Source of the DNA: RUG100 sp050953405
GTDB lineage: Bacteria; Bacillota; Clostridia; Peptostreptococcales; Anaerovoracaceae
Assembly (NCBI GenBank): GCA_050953405.1
Contig: JBMNMP010000002.1
Location: 62,001 to 126,000, forward strand
Length of the DNA: 64,000 nt
Direction of reading: 5' to 3'
Made by a program: the position numbers and the translations under genes. Below the pieces are notes generated by a model, which saw only the letters and a list, made by a program, of their open reading frames with translations, was not told the DNA's origin and ran no database searches. Position 1 is the stretch's first letter. Each line of letters begins with the position of its first letter. This document shows positions 17,619 through 25,760 of this stretch, one piece after another.

Positions 17619-18854
17619 ATGAAGACAGCATTAGTCAGTGTGGGCACTGAGCTGCTCATGGGACAGACTGTAAATACAAATGTAGTTTTCCTCTCGCAGG
17701 AATTGAATCAGATAGGTGTGGACGTGCTATACCATTACACGGTGGGCGACAATCCACACAGACTGAAGGAACTGATCGAACTGGCTTACCACGACTGTGA
17801 CATCGTGATCACCACCGGTGGCCTGGGGCCTACACAGGACGACCTGACCAAAGAGATGGTATGCGAGGCCCATGGTGACCGGCTGGTGCTGCACCAGCCC
17901 AGCCTGGACACTTTAAAGTCGATGTTTGCGAAGACAGGACGCGAGATCACGGAGAACAACTACAAGCAGTGCTATATGCCCAGCAGGGCGGAGGTCTTCG
18001 ATAACGATCAGGGCACCGCACCAGGCTTTGCCCTGGAGACGAACGGCAAGATAGCGATCTGCATGCCGGGGCCGCCCCGGGAGATGAAGAATATGTACAG
18101 GAAGCATGTCAGGCCATTCCTGGAAGCACGCAGCGACAGCAAACTAGCTTTCCGTGATATCCGCTGCTTCGGCATCGGTGAATCACAGCTGGAGACCAGG
18201 CTGCTGCCGTTGATCGACGGGCAGACCAATCCCACTTTTGCAACATACGCCAAAGAGGGAGAGAGTTTTCTGAGGGTGGCCGCCAAGGCAGCGACCAGAG
18301 AGGAAGCTCAGGCCATGGTCGATGGACAGCTGCCGGCAGTGAGAGAGCTGATCGGTGAGTTCATATATTCTGAGAACGGCGAAGATCTTCCGGAGGTCGT
18401 GGGCAGGATGCTGCTGGAGAGGAACATCTCGATATCCTGTGCGGAATCGTGCACCGGCGGCATGTTCGCCGCCAGGATGATAGACCTCGCGGGCATTTCG
18501 GCCGTCTTCGAGAGGGGCATAGTCACCTATTCCAACCGCGCCAAGATGGAGGAACTGGGTGTACCCGAAGAGACACTGAAGGAGCATGGAGCAGTCAGTG
18601 AAGAGACTGCGGCCGCCATGGCTGAGGGACTGAGCCGCAAGACAGGCAGCGACATCTGCATATCGGTGACCGGAGTTGCCGGACCGGATGGAGGCTCGGC
18701 AGAAAAACCGGTGGGCCTGTCTTACATAGGCGTTGTCTACTGCGGACAGACCAGGGTCATCAGAAATCTGGACAGAGCGGTCAGCAGGAAGTGGAACCGC
18801 AACCGGGCGATGCTGTCCATGTTCAATGCCATATATCGCATTTTGAAAGGTTAA
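17619..18854 (+). CDS. cinA: CinA family protein (competence/damage-inducible protein, putative NMN amidohydrolase)
   Basis: 411-residue two-domain protein. The N-terminal half is a molybdopterin-binding-like (MoaB/MogA fold) domain with ITTGGLGPTQDDLTKE near residue 65 and CMPGPPREM near residue 150. The C-terminal half is the CinA domain with ISCAESCTGGMFAARM near residue 272 and VTGVAGPDGGSAEKPVG near residue 350, associated with deamidation of nicotinamide mononucleotide in pyridine nucleotide recycling. It starts five bases after pgsA. In other Bacillota cinA lies directly before recA; here recA is 42 kb away. Confidence 0.93.
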   Translation: MKTALVSVGTELLMGQTVNTNVVFLSQELNQIGVDVLYHYTVGDNPHRLKELIELAYHDCDIVITTGGLGPTQDDLTKEMVCEAHGDRLVLHQPSLDTLKSMFAKTGREITENNYKQCYMPSRAEVFDNDQGTAPGFALETNGKIAICMPGPPREMKNMYRKHVRPFLEARSDSKLAFRDIRCFGIGESQLETRLLPLIDGQTNPTFATYAKEGESFLRVAAKAATREEAQAMVDGQLPAVRELIGEFIYSENGEDLPEVVGRMLLERNISISCAESCTGGMFAARMIDLAGISAVFERGIVTYSNRAKMEELGVPEETLKEHGAVSEETAAAMAEGLSRKTGSDICISVTGVAGPDGGSAEKPVGLSYIGVVYCGQTRVIRNLDRAVSRKWNRNRAMLSMFNAIYRILKG

Positions 18855-18856
18855 AA

Positions 18857-20248
18857 ATGAGAAGCGACAAGCACGTAGAGAACAGTGAAAGCGCCCGCAG
18901 GATACTCAAAGAGCGGGAAGAGGAAATAGCCGAATTCAACAGGGCTCACGGTGATGAACTGAATTCAGACACTGCCGATATCGCGCCGCCGCCTGAGGAA
19001 ACGGCGAAAGCAGAAAATCCGGAGGAGAACAAGTCCTCTGAGATCTATTTCAACAAGGATGATGATCTGGAAAAGCAGAAAGCGCTTTATCGTCGTCTGG
19101 TCGAGGAGGAGCAGAATCAGGGCAAGGTCGACCGCAGCATCATCAAAGATGTACCCGAAGACGGCTTCCGTGATCCGAACTGGAAGGGAGCGGGCGCCCG
19201 CAGAGCGGCCGCGGCCGCCATGGCTGCTGAGGCAGGCGGCGAGAAGAGCGAAAGAAAGTCGATTGCGGAGATCGAAGAAGAAGTGTCCGGGGAAGACCCT
19301 CAAAGATCGGTCAACGAAGTAGTCGGCCTGCCGCCGGATCCGCCGAAGAAAAAAAGAAACCGCAGGAAGACGATCCTCATAGTAGTCATTTCCCTGCTGG
19401 TGATACTGGCATGCATAGGGGCCGGCTTCCTGATATATCTGCACAGCCTCACGGGCAAGATCGAACAGGATGATACCGACCTTGCCGATTTTGACATCAA
19501 TGACAGAGTGGCTAAGGAACTCGACGGGTATCGCGACATCGCCATACTCGGAGTCGATGCACGCAAGCAGGAGAGCATCAAGGGCTCCAGGTCGGATGCT
19601 ATCATCGTGGCCAGGATCAACGAGAAAACCGGGAGGATACAGCTGATATCTGTGATGAGGGATTCATATCTTCAGATCGAAGGCGAGGACGGCTCCAAGG
19701 GTCTCGACAAGATCACGCACGCGCACGCTTATGGCGGGGCTATCGATACCTGCAAATCACTCAACCGCAACCTTGACCTCAACATCAGCGAATATCTGGT
19801 ATTCAACTGGAAGGCTGTCGCCGACCTTGTAGATAAAGTAGGCGGGGTCACCGTGGATATAGATTACGATGAAATCTACGATATGAACCAGTACGGTTAC
19901 GAATCGGCGGAAAATGTCGATGGCACCTACACTCCGATATATCAGACCGGAAAGACCAAACTGAACGGAGCCGCTGCCGTCACCTACTGCAGGATAAGGA
20001 AGAATTCGGGCGGCGATCCCGGAAGGGGCAGCCGCTACAAGGAAGTAATGGGGCAGCTGCTGAAGAAGGCCAGGAATATGGATCCCAGCGATCTCAACGA
20101 TACGGCCAACAAGATACTGCCGGAACTGCGTACCAACATGAAAAAGACAGCAGTGCTTTCCATGATGTCCAATATGTCCTCTTACAAGATAGGGGCCTCG
20201 TACGGGTGGCCGCAAAAGTACAATGCCGCCATGATAAATTCGGTGTGA
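18857..20248 (+). CDS. LytR-CpsA-Psr (LCP) family wall-polymer ligase with a premature stop
   Basis: LCP proteins attach undecaprenyl-linked glycopolymers to peptidoglycan at the outer membrane face. This one has a long acidic cytoplasmic head (about 1-165), one membrane segment (about 172-193) and an extracellular LCP domain with the arginine-rich substrate sites (LGVDARKQE, SRSDAIIVARI, SVMRDSYL, and GRGSRYKEVMGQ). The frame stops at TGA 20246-20248, but the same frame remains open and homologous for 55 more codons to TGA 20411: YALPDTLETQVKWLHKKAF matches WYAVPQTLSTNVKWLHKKAF of the second LCP gene at 33089. The stop sits where the paralogue has tryptophan (TGG to TGA). The product therefore lacks its C-terminal tail, or the base is a sequence error. 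Confidence 0.9.
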   Translation: MRSDKHVENSESARRILKEREEEIAEFNRAHGDELNSDTADIAPPPEETAKAENPEENKSSEIYFNKDDDLEKQKALYRRLVEEEQNQGKVDRSIIKDVPEDGFRDPNWKGAGARRAAAAAMAAEAGGEKSERKSIAEIEEEVSGEDPQRSVNEVVGLPPDPPKKKRNRRKTILIVVISLLVILACIGAGFLIYLHSLTGKIEQDDTDLADFDINDRVAKELDGYRDIAILGVDARKQESIKGSRSDAIIVARINEKTGRIQLISVMRDSYLQIEGEDGSKGLDKITHAHAYGGAIDTCKSLNRNLDLNISEYLVFNWKAVADLVDKVGGVTVDIDYDEIYDMNQYGYESAENVDGTYTPIYQTGKTKLNGAAAVTYCRIRKNSGGDPGRGSRYKEVMGQLLKKARNMDPSDLNDTANKILPELRTNMKKTAVLSMMSNMSSYKIGASYGWPQKYNAAMINSV

Positions 20249-20435
20249 TATGCTCTGCCGGATACGCTGGAGACACAGGTGAAGTGGCTCCACAAAAAGG
20301 CCTTCGGACAGAAAAACTACCAGCTGACAAAGAGGGCTGCAAAGATATCTGAACAGATCAACGATGTGCGCGATGAGAACGGATACAGCGAAGATAATTA
20401 CGATACTAATTGATTTCAGGAAGGAAATATATAAA

Positions 20436-21302
20436 TTGAGCAAGAGATATGCCGTACTGATAGACGGTGACAATATAGCTACAAAATACATGGAGGATGT
20501 CATCAACGAGCTCTCCGCGAGCGGGACATTGACCATCAAGAGAGTTTACGGGGATTTCAAAAACCCCCGGCTGAAGGACTGGGAAGCGGCTTCACTGAAG
20601 TATTCGATCATCCCGGTGCAGCAGTATGAGAACACCAGGGGCAAGAATTCCACAGACATCTGCATGGCGATAGATGCCATGGACATTCTGCACGACAACG
20701 AGGTAGACGGGTTCTGCATCATCAGCAGTGACAGTGATTTCACTAGGCTGGCGGCGCGTCTCCGGGAGTCGGGCAAGGAAGTCATCGGCATGGGCAACAA
20801 AAACACTGTGGAAGCTTTTATGGCCGCCTGTTCGACTTTCAAAAAACTGGAGAACCTGGGGGAGACCGGATACGAAAGCGAAGAGGAAGAAGGGGATATC
20901 AGCGAGATACAGCAGCAGATATACGATATCATGCTGGAAAACGATGAAGAAGTCATGGAGACGAGCGCACTGAAGGAAACGCTGGTGCGCCGCAACCCCG
21001 GATTCGATATCAAGGATTATGGATTTTCAAAGTTTTCGGCTCTGCTGAACAGCATGGACAACCTGGAGCTCTATGACAAGTCGCGCAAGGTCGCCATGGT
21101 GCCCTTCCGCGAAGAGGAAGTCAAGCAGCTGATAGACGACCTCATCAAGACTGGAAACTATACTACTAACCAGCTGAACCTGGCGATAACCAGAAAGATA
21201 AAGGGATTCAACCTGAAGACACTGGGTTATTCCAGCTGGAAGAGCTTCCTGAAAAATAACGGCCTGCGCATAGATGGAAGGCAACACGTTAAAAGAAGGT
21301 AG
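20436..21302 (+). CDS. NYN-domain ribonuclease-like protein with OST-HTH/LOTUS domains
   Basis: 288-residue protein. An N-terminal PIN-like NYN domain (YAVLIDGDN at residues 5-13, and SSDSDFTRLAARLRESG near 107) has the acidic residues of a metal-dependent nuclease. It is followed by an acidic linker and two small LOTUS-type winged-helix modules (about 160-215 and 222-280), RNA-binding folds. The family is related to limkain-b1/MARF1 and to bacterial proteins of uncertain RNA target. TTG 20436 is chosen because AGGAAGGAAAT lies just before it and the conserved domain begins a few residues later. Its position after the LCP gene is probably incidental. Confidence 0.85.
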   Translation: MSKRYAVLIDGDNIATKYMEDVINELSASGTLTIKRVYGDFKNPRLKDWEAASLKYSIIPVQQYENTRGKNSTDICMAIDAMDILHDNEVDGFCIISSDSDFTRLAARLRESGKEVIGMGNKNTVEAFMAACSTFKKLENLGETGYESEEEEGDISEIQQQIYDIMLENDEEVMETSALKETLVRRNPGFDIKDYGFSKFSALLNSMDNLELYDKSRKVAMVPFREEEVKQLIDDLIKTGNYTTNQLNLAITRKIKGFNLKTLGYSSWKSFLKNNGLRIDGRQHVKRR

Positions 21303-21305
21303 GGA

Positions 21306-21755
21306 ATGGAAGGAAAAAGAGCTAACCGGATAATTCGCCTGATAAAACAATTTATCAGATTCACAGGTGTAGGATTGACTTGTTTTGCCATAGACTACGG
21401 CATCATGATACTGCTCACAGAAGCGTTCGGACTCAAATATCTCTGGTCAACAGGCATTTCATTCACCATAGCAACAGTAATAAATTACTTCCTCAGCAGC
21501 AGATTCGTATTCAATCACCAGAACGGGGGTCGACTGGATCTGATCATATTTGTCGTACTCGGGGCCGTCGGCCTGGTACTCAACCAGCTGCTGATGTGGC
21601 TGTTTGTAGAACATGTAGGTATTCCGTACTACTTCACAAAGATTATTTCCGGCATCCTGGTGTCCTTTTACAATTTTGCCACCAGGAAGCTGTTTCTGGA
21701 AAGAGGGAAAAGGAAGGCGCAGCGCAGAATAAATGAGCATAAAGCACAAGAATAA
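21306..21755 (+). CDS. GtrA-like membrane protein
   Basis: 149-residue protein with four hydrophobic segments (about 22-42, 46-66, 80-98, 105-125) and the GtrA family pattern FIRFTGVGLTCFAIDYG, VINYFLSSRFVF and FYNFATRKLFLE. GtrA proteins act in or assist translocation of lipid-linked sugars across the membrane for surface glycan decoration. It overlaps the next gene by 23 bases, so it is translationally coupled to the SGNH-fold protein. Which lipid-linked sugar it handles is not shown. Confidence 0.88.
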   Translation: MEGKRANRIIRLIKQFIRFTGVGLTCFAIDYGIMILLTEAFGLKYLWSTGISFTIATVINYFLSSRFVFNHQNGGRLDLIIFVVLGAVGLVLNQLLMWLFVEHVGIPYYFTKIISGILVSFYNFATRKLFLERGKRKAQRRINEHKAQE

Positions 21756-23013
21756 AATCGAAGAACTTTTTGTGGCCATAGACAAGACTGCAGAAGCTGA
21801 CAATCGTGCCGCGATACTGAAAATGATCGCTTTCGTACTGGCCGTGCTTCTCTGTGGAGTTTATGTCTTCAATGTCTTCCAGATCAAAGATGACAAACAG
21901 GGGAAACAGATCTGGAATTCGTTTTATCAGGAAAAAGAAAACACGCTGGACGGGTTGTATATCGGCTCCAGCTCCGTTTATATGTTCTGGATGCCGACCA
22001 AAGCTTACAGCAAATACGGTTACTGCATCCCCAGTCTGGCCACCAGCGCGCAGTCGATAGCGACTGAAAAGTATATCATGGAGGAGGCTCTGCGCACGCA
22101 GCCGGGCATCAAAGTCTTTTTCGTAGATATCAGGAATATTTCACGCCCGGCGGAGGGGATGACGGAAGGCGATGTGCGGCAGGTGACCGACTGCATCAAG
22201 ACCAGGGAAATCAGGGAAAAGGCCATCGACAGCGCGCTGACTTACTACAAGAAGATGGGCGCGGACATCGATTATGACAAGAACGACTATATCAATTCTT
22301 TCCTCTTCTATCACAATCGCTGGGCGGCCGATCTCGGCCCCAGGGATTTTAAGGTGTGGGGAGTGAACAATAAGTATAAGGGATTTGTGATCAACGGTCG
22401 CGGCTATGAAAAAATACACCTCGAAAAGCCGGCCGATGTCAAGGGCACCACAAAGCTGGCAAAGGTGCAGATAGATACTCTGAACGACTTGCTCGACTAC
22501 TGTGATTCGATAAAACAGAAGGTGATCTTTGTATCCTCGCCGTATGCGACCGACTCCGTCGAGAAGAGACAGATCCTGAACACCGCTCATAAGATGATCA
22601 GGAAGCGCGGATATGAAGTCTGGGATTTCAACCACGAGCCGCTTTTGAGCAAGGTGAATATGAACTGGCACAAAGACTATTTTGAGAAAACACATACCAA
22701 CGTTTACGGTGCCCAGAAGTTCACCAGGTTCATGGCACGCAGGATCCACAAGAGACTGGATCTGCCTGATCACCGCGGTTCCGCCGATTATGTCAGCTGG
22801 GACAAGGCTGCCAGCGACCTGAATCAAGAGCTGAAGATCAAAGGCGACGGCCAGGGCAAACCGGTTTCCGAGCGCTATATAATAAACCCGATGGAATACG
22901 CCGTGATTTACTCACTCGATTCCGCCGGGATAAATTATCATAGTATAGTCGATAAAGCAAAGGCCAAAGAGGCCAAAGAGGCCAAAGAGAAAGAAGAAAA
23001 AGAAGAATATTGA
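21733..23013 (+). CDS. Membrane-anchored SGNH-fold protein, DltD/AlgJ-like, paralogue of the one at 31831
   Basis: 426-residue protein with one N-terminal membrane segment (about 30-50) and a large extracytoplasmic domain. Block I of the SGNH fold is visible as YIGSSSVYMFW (near residues 75-85) and the late histidine block as EKTHTNVYGAQKF (near 315-328). It is plainly paralogous to the protein at 31831 (shared IWNSFY, GSSSVY, THTNV/NHTNV, LPDHRG). That one follows an MBOAT gene; this one follows GtrA and has no MBOAT partner. The C-terminus is a lysine/glutamate tail built on a 9-bp tandem repeat. The likely role is transfer or removal of an acyl group on a surface polymer, by analogy with DltD. 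The exact substrate is unknown. Confidence 0.75.
   Translation: MSIKHKNKIEELFVAIDKTAEADNRAAILKMIAFVLAVLLCGVYVFNVFQIKDDKQGKQIWNSFYQEKENTLDGLYIGSSSVYMFWMPTKAYSKYGYCIPSLATSAQSIATEKYIMEEALRTQPGIKVFFVDIRNISRPAEGMTEGDVRQVTDCIKTREIREKAIDSALTYYKKMGADIDYDKNDYINSFLFYHNRWAADLGPRDFKVWGVNNKYKGFVINGRGYEKIHLEKPADVKGTTKLAKVQIDTLNDLLDYCDSIKQKVIFVSSPYATDSVEKRQILNTAHKMIRKRGYEVWDFNHEPLLSKVNMNWHKDYFEKTHTNVYGAQKFTRFMARRIHKRLDLPDHRGSADYVSWDKAASDLNQELKIKGDGQGKPVSERYIINPMEYAVIYSLDSAGINYHSIVDKAKAKEAKEAKEKEEKEEY
22963..22989 (+). repeat. Three tandem copies of GCCAAAGAG in the coding tail
   Basis: GCCAAAGAG occurs at 22963, 22972 and 22981, encoding AKE repeats in the charged C-terminal tail of the SGNH protein. It could vary in copy number by slippage without changing frame. 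Confidence 0.9.
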
Positions 23014-23017
23014 TTTT

Positions 23018-24562
23018 TTACTTCAACATCTCCCTGAGGTCCTCATCGGCATCGCCTGTTGCATGTATGCCGTATTCAGAAACCAGGAAGTCCATAACAT
23101 TCGGTGAGATGAACGCCGGGAGCGTGGGACCCAGGTAGATATTCTTCATGCCCAGGTGCAGCAATGTCAGCAGCACGGCTACTGCCTTCTGCTCGTACCA
23201 CGAAAGTACCAGTGATAGTGGCAGGTCATTGAGACCGCAGTCAAAGGCTTCCGCCAGCGCGGAGGCCACTTTTATTGCGCTGAATGCATCGTTGCACTGA
23301 CCGAGATCCATCAGGCGCGGCAGTCCGGCAACGGTTCCCAGGTCGAGGTCGTTGAACCTGAACTTTCCGCAGGCCAGAGTCATGATCACGGAATCCTGCG
23401 GTGTTTTCTTTACCAGCTCCGTGAAATAATTCCTGCCCGGCTTGGCTCCGTCACAGCCGCCGACGAGGAAGAAATGCGATATCTTTCCCGCTTTCACAGC
23501 ATCGACGATTGCATCCGCTTTGGAGAGAATGGCATCGTGCGCAAATCCGGTCGTCAGGATCGAGCCGCCGTTGATGCCCGTCATCTTCTGTTCATCAGGG
23601 TAACCGCCGAGCATGATGGCTGTCTCCGCCACGGCAGAGAAGTCTTTATCATCAAATATATGGAACATTCCTTTGTAAGCCACAGGGCCGCTGGTAAACA
23701 CACGGTCGCTGTAGCTGGGTTTTGGCGGCATGAGGCAGTTGCTGGTGAACAGCACCGGCGCCGGCATGCCATCGAATTCGGTCTGCTGGTTCTGCCATGC
23801 AGTTCCGAAGTGCCCCTTCAGGTGGGGGAATTTCTTCAGTCCTGGATAAGCATGAGCCGGCAGCATTTCGCCGTGAGTGTAGACGTTGATATTGTATCCC
23901 CAGGTCTGGTTCAGCAGCAGTTCCAGGTCACGCAGGTCGTGTCCGCTGACGACGACGAAGGGACCGGGCTCGATCGTTGTGGAGACCTCCGTGGGCACGG
24001 GCTGGCCATAAGCCTCGGTGTTGGCCTTGTCGAGCAGCTCCATGCAGATGAGATTCTTCTCGCCGGTCTCCATCACCAGCGGGAGCAGGTCTTCCGCCTT
24101 CATATCAGAACCTATAGCGCGCAGTGCTTTGAAAAAGAAGGCCATCACATCCTGATCGTCCTTTCTCAGTGCCAGCGCATGGAAAGCATAGGCAGCCATG
24201 CCTCTGATACCGAACAGTATCAGCGATTTGGCTGATTTGACATCGGGATCGGGACAGGACCACAGTTCATTAATATCGTATTCGAGCGGCAGAGTGCGGT
24301 TGATGTCCCTCACCATGTTGAACTGGCGCTGCAGTGCAGTGGGATCAAAGTTGACGTTTGTCATCGTCATAAAGAGAGCAGAGATCACAGCTCTATCCAT
24401 TTTTTCGGTCGTTTCCTGTCCTGCGACAGAGCGTGCCAGCCCGATACAGGCTCCTGTCAGCTGATCCTGCAGCTGTGCCACGCGGTCGTCTTTGCCACAG
24501 ACCCCCTTTTCGCCTTCACAGGCTGTCTGGCAAGCCGTTTGTTCACATTGGTAGCAATACAT
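23018..24562 (-). CDS. hcp: Hydroxylamine reductase / hybrid cluster protein
   Basis: Fe-S enzyme with a hybrid iron-sulfur-oxygen cluster, implicated in reduction of hydroxylamine or nitric oxide and in nitrosative stress defence in anaerobes. 514 residues, close to the usual length for class I/II Hcp. The N-terminal cluster cysteines are visible in MYCYQCEQTACQTACEG, and the hybrid cluster ligands lie in VVVSGHDL, TSNCLMPP, VGGCDGAKPGR and LACGKFRFN. It is a single gene on the reverse strand, divergent from a LysR gene. CGGAGGGATAAAAT precedes the ATG. The upstream gap contains two palindromes that could control it. Confidence 0.96.
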   Translation of the reverse strand: MYCYQCEQTACQTACEGEKGVCGKDDRVAQLQDQLTGACIGLARSVAGQETTEKMDRAVISALFMTMTNVNFDPTALQRQFNMVRDINRTLPLEYDINELWSCPDPDVKSAKSLILFGIRGMAAYAFHALALRKDDQDVMAFFFKALRAIGSDMKAEDLLPLVMETGEKNLICMELLDKANTEAYGQPVPTEVSTTIEPGPFVVVSGHDLRDLELLLNQTWGYNINVYTHGEMLPAHAYPGLKKFPHLKGHFGTAWQNQQTEFDGMPAPVLFTSNCLMPPKPSYSDRVFTSGPVAYKGMFHIFDDKDFSAVAETAIMLGGYPDEQKMTGINGGSILTTGFAHDAILSKADAIVDAVKAGKISHFFLVGGCDGAKPGRNYFTELVKKTPQDSVIMTLACGKFRFNDLDLGTVAGLPRLMDLGQCNDAFSAIKVASALAEAFDCGLNDLPLSLVLSWYEQKAVAVLLTLLHLGMKNIYLGPTLPAFISPNVMDFLVSEYGIHATGDADEDLREMLK

Positions 24563-24636
24563 ATTTTATCCCTCCGATTAGTATCTAAAATTCCATTTCA
24601 ACAGATAAAGTATAATATAACATCGAAAGAGTACGA

Positions 24637-24650
24637 GTTGCAAGCGCAAC
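24637..24650 (-). promoter_or_regulatory. Palindrome overlapping the probable hcp -35 region
   Basis: GTTGC-AAGC-GCAAC inverted repeat. On the reverse strand TTGCAA of this element lies 18 bases before TATATT, a plausible hcp promoter. Clostridial hcp genes are often controlled by CRP/FNR-type regulators such as HcpR, and this could be such a site. No match to a defined consensus was tested. Confidence 0.45.
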
Positions 24651-24672
24651 GTGGTGTGCAGATTTTTTTTTC

Positions 24673-24688
24673 GTTTCTTCACAGAAAC
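24673..24688 (+). promoter_or_regulatory. Perfect inverted repeat, candidate LysR-type operator
   Basis: GTTTCT-TCAC-AGAAAC contains the T-N11-A pattern of LysR-family binding sites. It lies between hcp and the divergent lysR gene, about 80 bases before the latter, where autoregulatory sites normally sit. Confidence 0.45.
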
Positions 24689-24767
24689 ATCACAAACGGG
24701 TCTTATTATAATCAATAAATTATAAAGATATAGATAAATAATTATAAACATCAAAGAAAACAAAAAT

Positions 24768-25712
24768 ATGCAGAAAAACACAAACGAGTTTATCAGGACT
24801 GTCGCGGAAACCAGGAGCATCTCACAGGTAGCTGAAAAGCTGTCGGTCAGCCAGCCGGCCGTATCCGCAAAGATCAAGAAGATAGAAGAGAAATATCATA
24901 TCAGGATATTCGACAGGAGCACGCAGCCGCTGGAGCTGACACCGGAAGGGAAGGCGCTGCTGGCTTACTTTGACCGTGAGGAAGAACTGGAAAAGAGTTT
25001 TCGCGAAAGACTGGCGGAAATCGCCGATCCCGAGAGCGGGGAGCTGACGATCGGCGGAGCCAGTGCTTTCAACCTGGTATACATGCCGTTGACAGTAGGA
25101 AAGTTTTCATCCAGATATCCCAGGGTGAATATCAATCTTATTGATGGCAACATGCCGGAGCTGGTGCAGAGAACGCTGGACGGAGACCTGGACATGTTCG
25201 TATCCTCGCCGATAGGCAGGAAAGAAGGTATCCGGTTTGAAAAGATATCGAGCACCAGGATATACCTGTGCGTGCCCCCTGAAGATCCCATCAATGAGAG
25301 GCTGAAGGACTTTCGCATTCCGCCGGCCGACATCGACAGCGACGAAGACCACAGGGAAGTCGATCTGAAGGAGTTCCAGGAGATACCCTTCATTAAGCTC
25401 GATTCCGACAGGCATCTGGGCAGGCTGATGGAACTGCTGATCAGCAAGGCGAAGATGCAAAAGAAAATCAGGATCACTGCCGACCAGTCGATCACCAGTT
25501 ATATGATGACATCGCGCGGAGTGGGAGCTTCTCTGATGAGCGGCATCGACATCAGAAATATAGACATGGCCGAAAAGCCCTGTTTTTATATGATCAGCAA
25601 CCGTTACTGCAAGAGAGATATGTATATAGCAACCCGCAGGAGCAATAAACTGTCGCCGCTGGCGAAAGAGTTCATAAATATGCTCAAGGAGTCCCTGGAG
25701 CACCTGCGTTGA
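24768..25712 (+). CDS. LysR family transcriptional regulator
   Basis: 314-residue regulator. The N-terminal winged helix-turn-helix (residues 5-62) shows the family pattern SISQVAEKLSVSQPAVSAKIKKIEE followed by LELTPEGKALL, and the rest is a periplasmic-binding-protein-like effector domain (about 95-310). The start at 24768 lacks a strong ribosome binding site but begins exactly at the family N-terminus. It is divergent from hcp and is followed after 42 bases by an ABC importer of the sulfonate/nitrate/thiamine-precursor type, which is its likely target; hcp may be another. The effector is unknown. Confidence 0.92.
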   Translation: MQKNTNEFIRTVAETRSISQVAEKLSVSQPAVSAKIKKIEEKYHIRIFDRSTQPLELTPEGKALLAYFDREEELEKSFRERLAEIADPESGELTIGGASAFNLVYMPLTVGKFSSRYPRVNINLIDGNMPELVQRTLDGDLDMFVSSPIGRKEGIRFEKISSTRIYLCVPPEDPINERLKDFRIPPADIDSDEDHREVDLKEFQEIPFIKLDSDRHLGRLMELLISKAKMQKKIRITADQSITSYMMTSRGVGASLMSGIDIRNIDMAEKPCFYMISNRYCKRDMYIATRRSNKLSPLAKEFINMLKESLEHLR

Positions 25713-25760
25713 GGGATACAAAGCAAGCAAATAAAAAATTATCGGAGGAGAAAAGTGAAA

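Noticed and set aside
20246..20248. TGA as selenocysteine or as a reassigned codon
   Set aside because: LCP proteins are not selenoproteins, no SECIS-like hairpin is obvious, and TGA ends many intact genes here (for example recG and rimO-region genes), so it is a normal stop.
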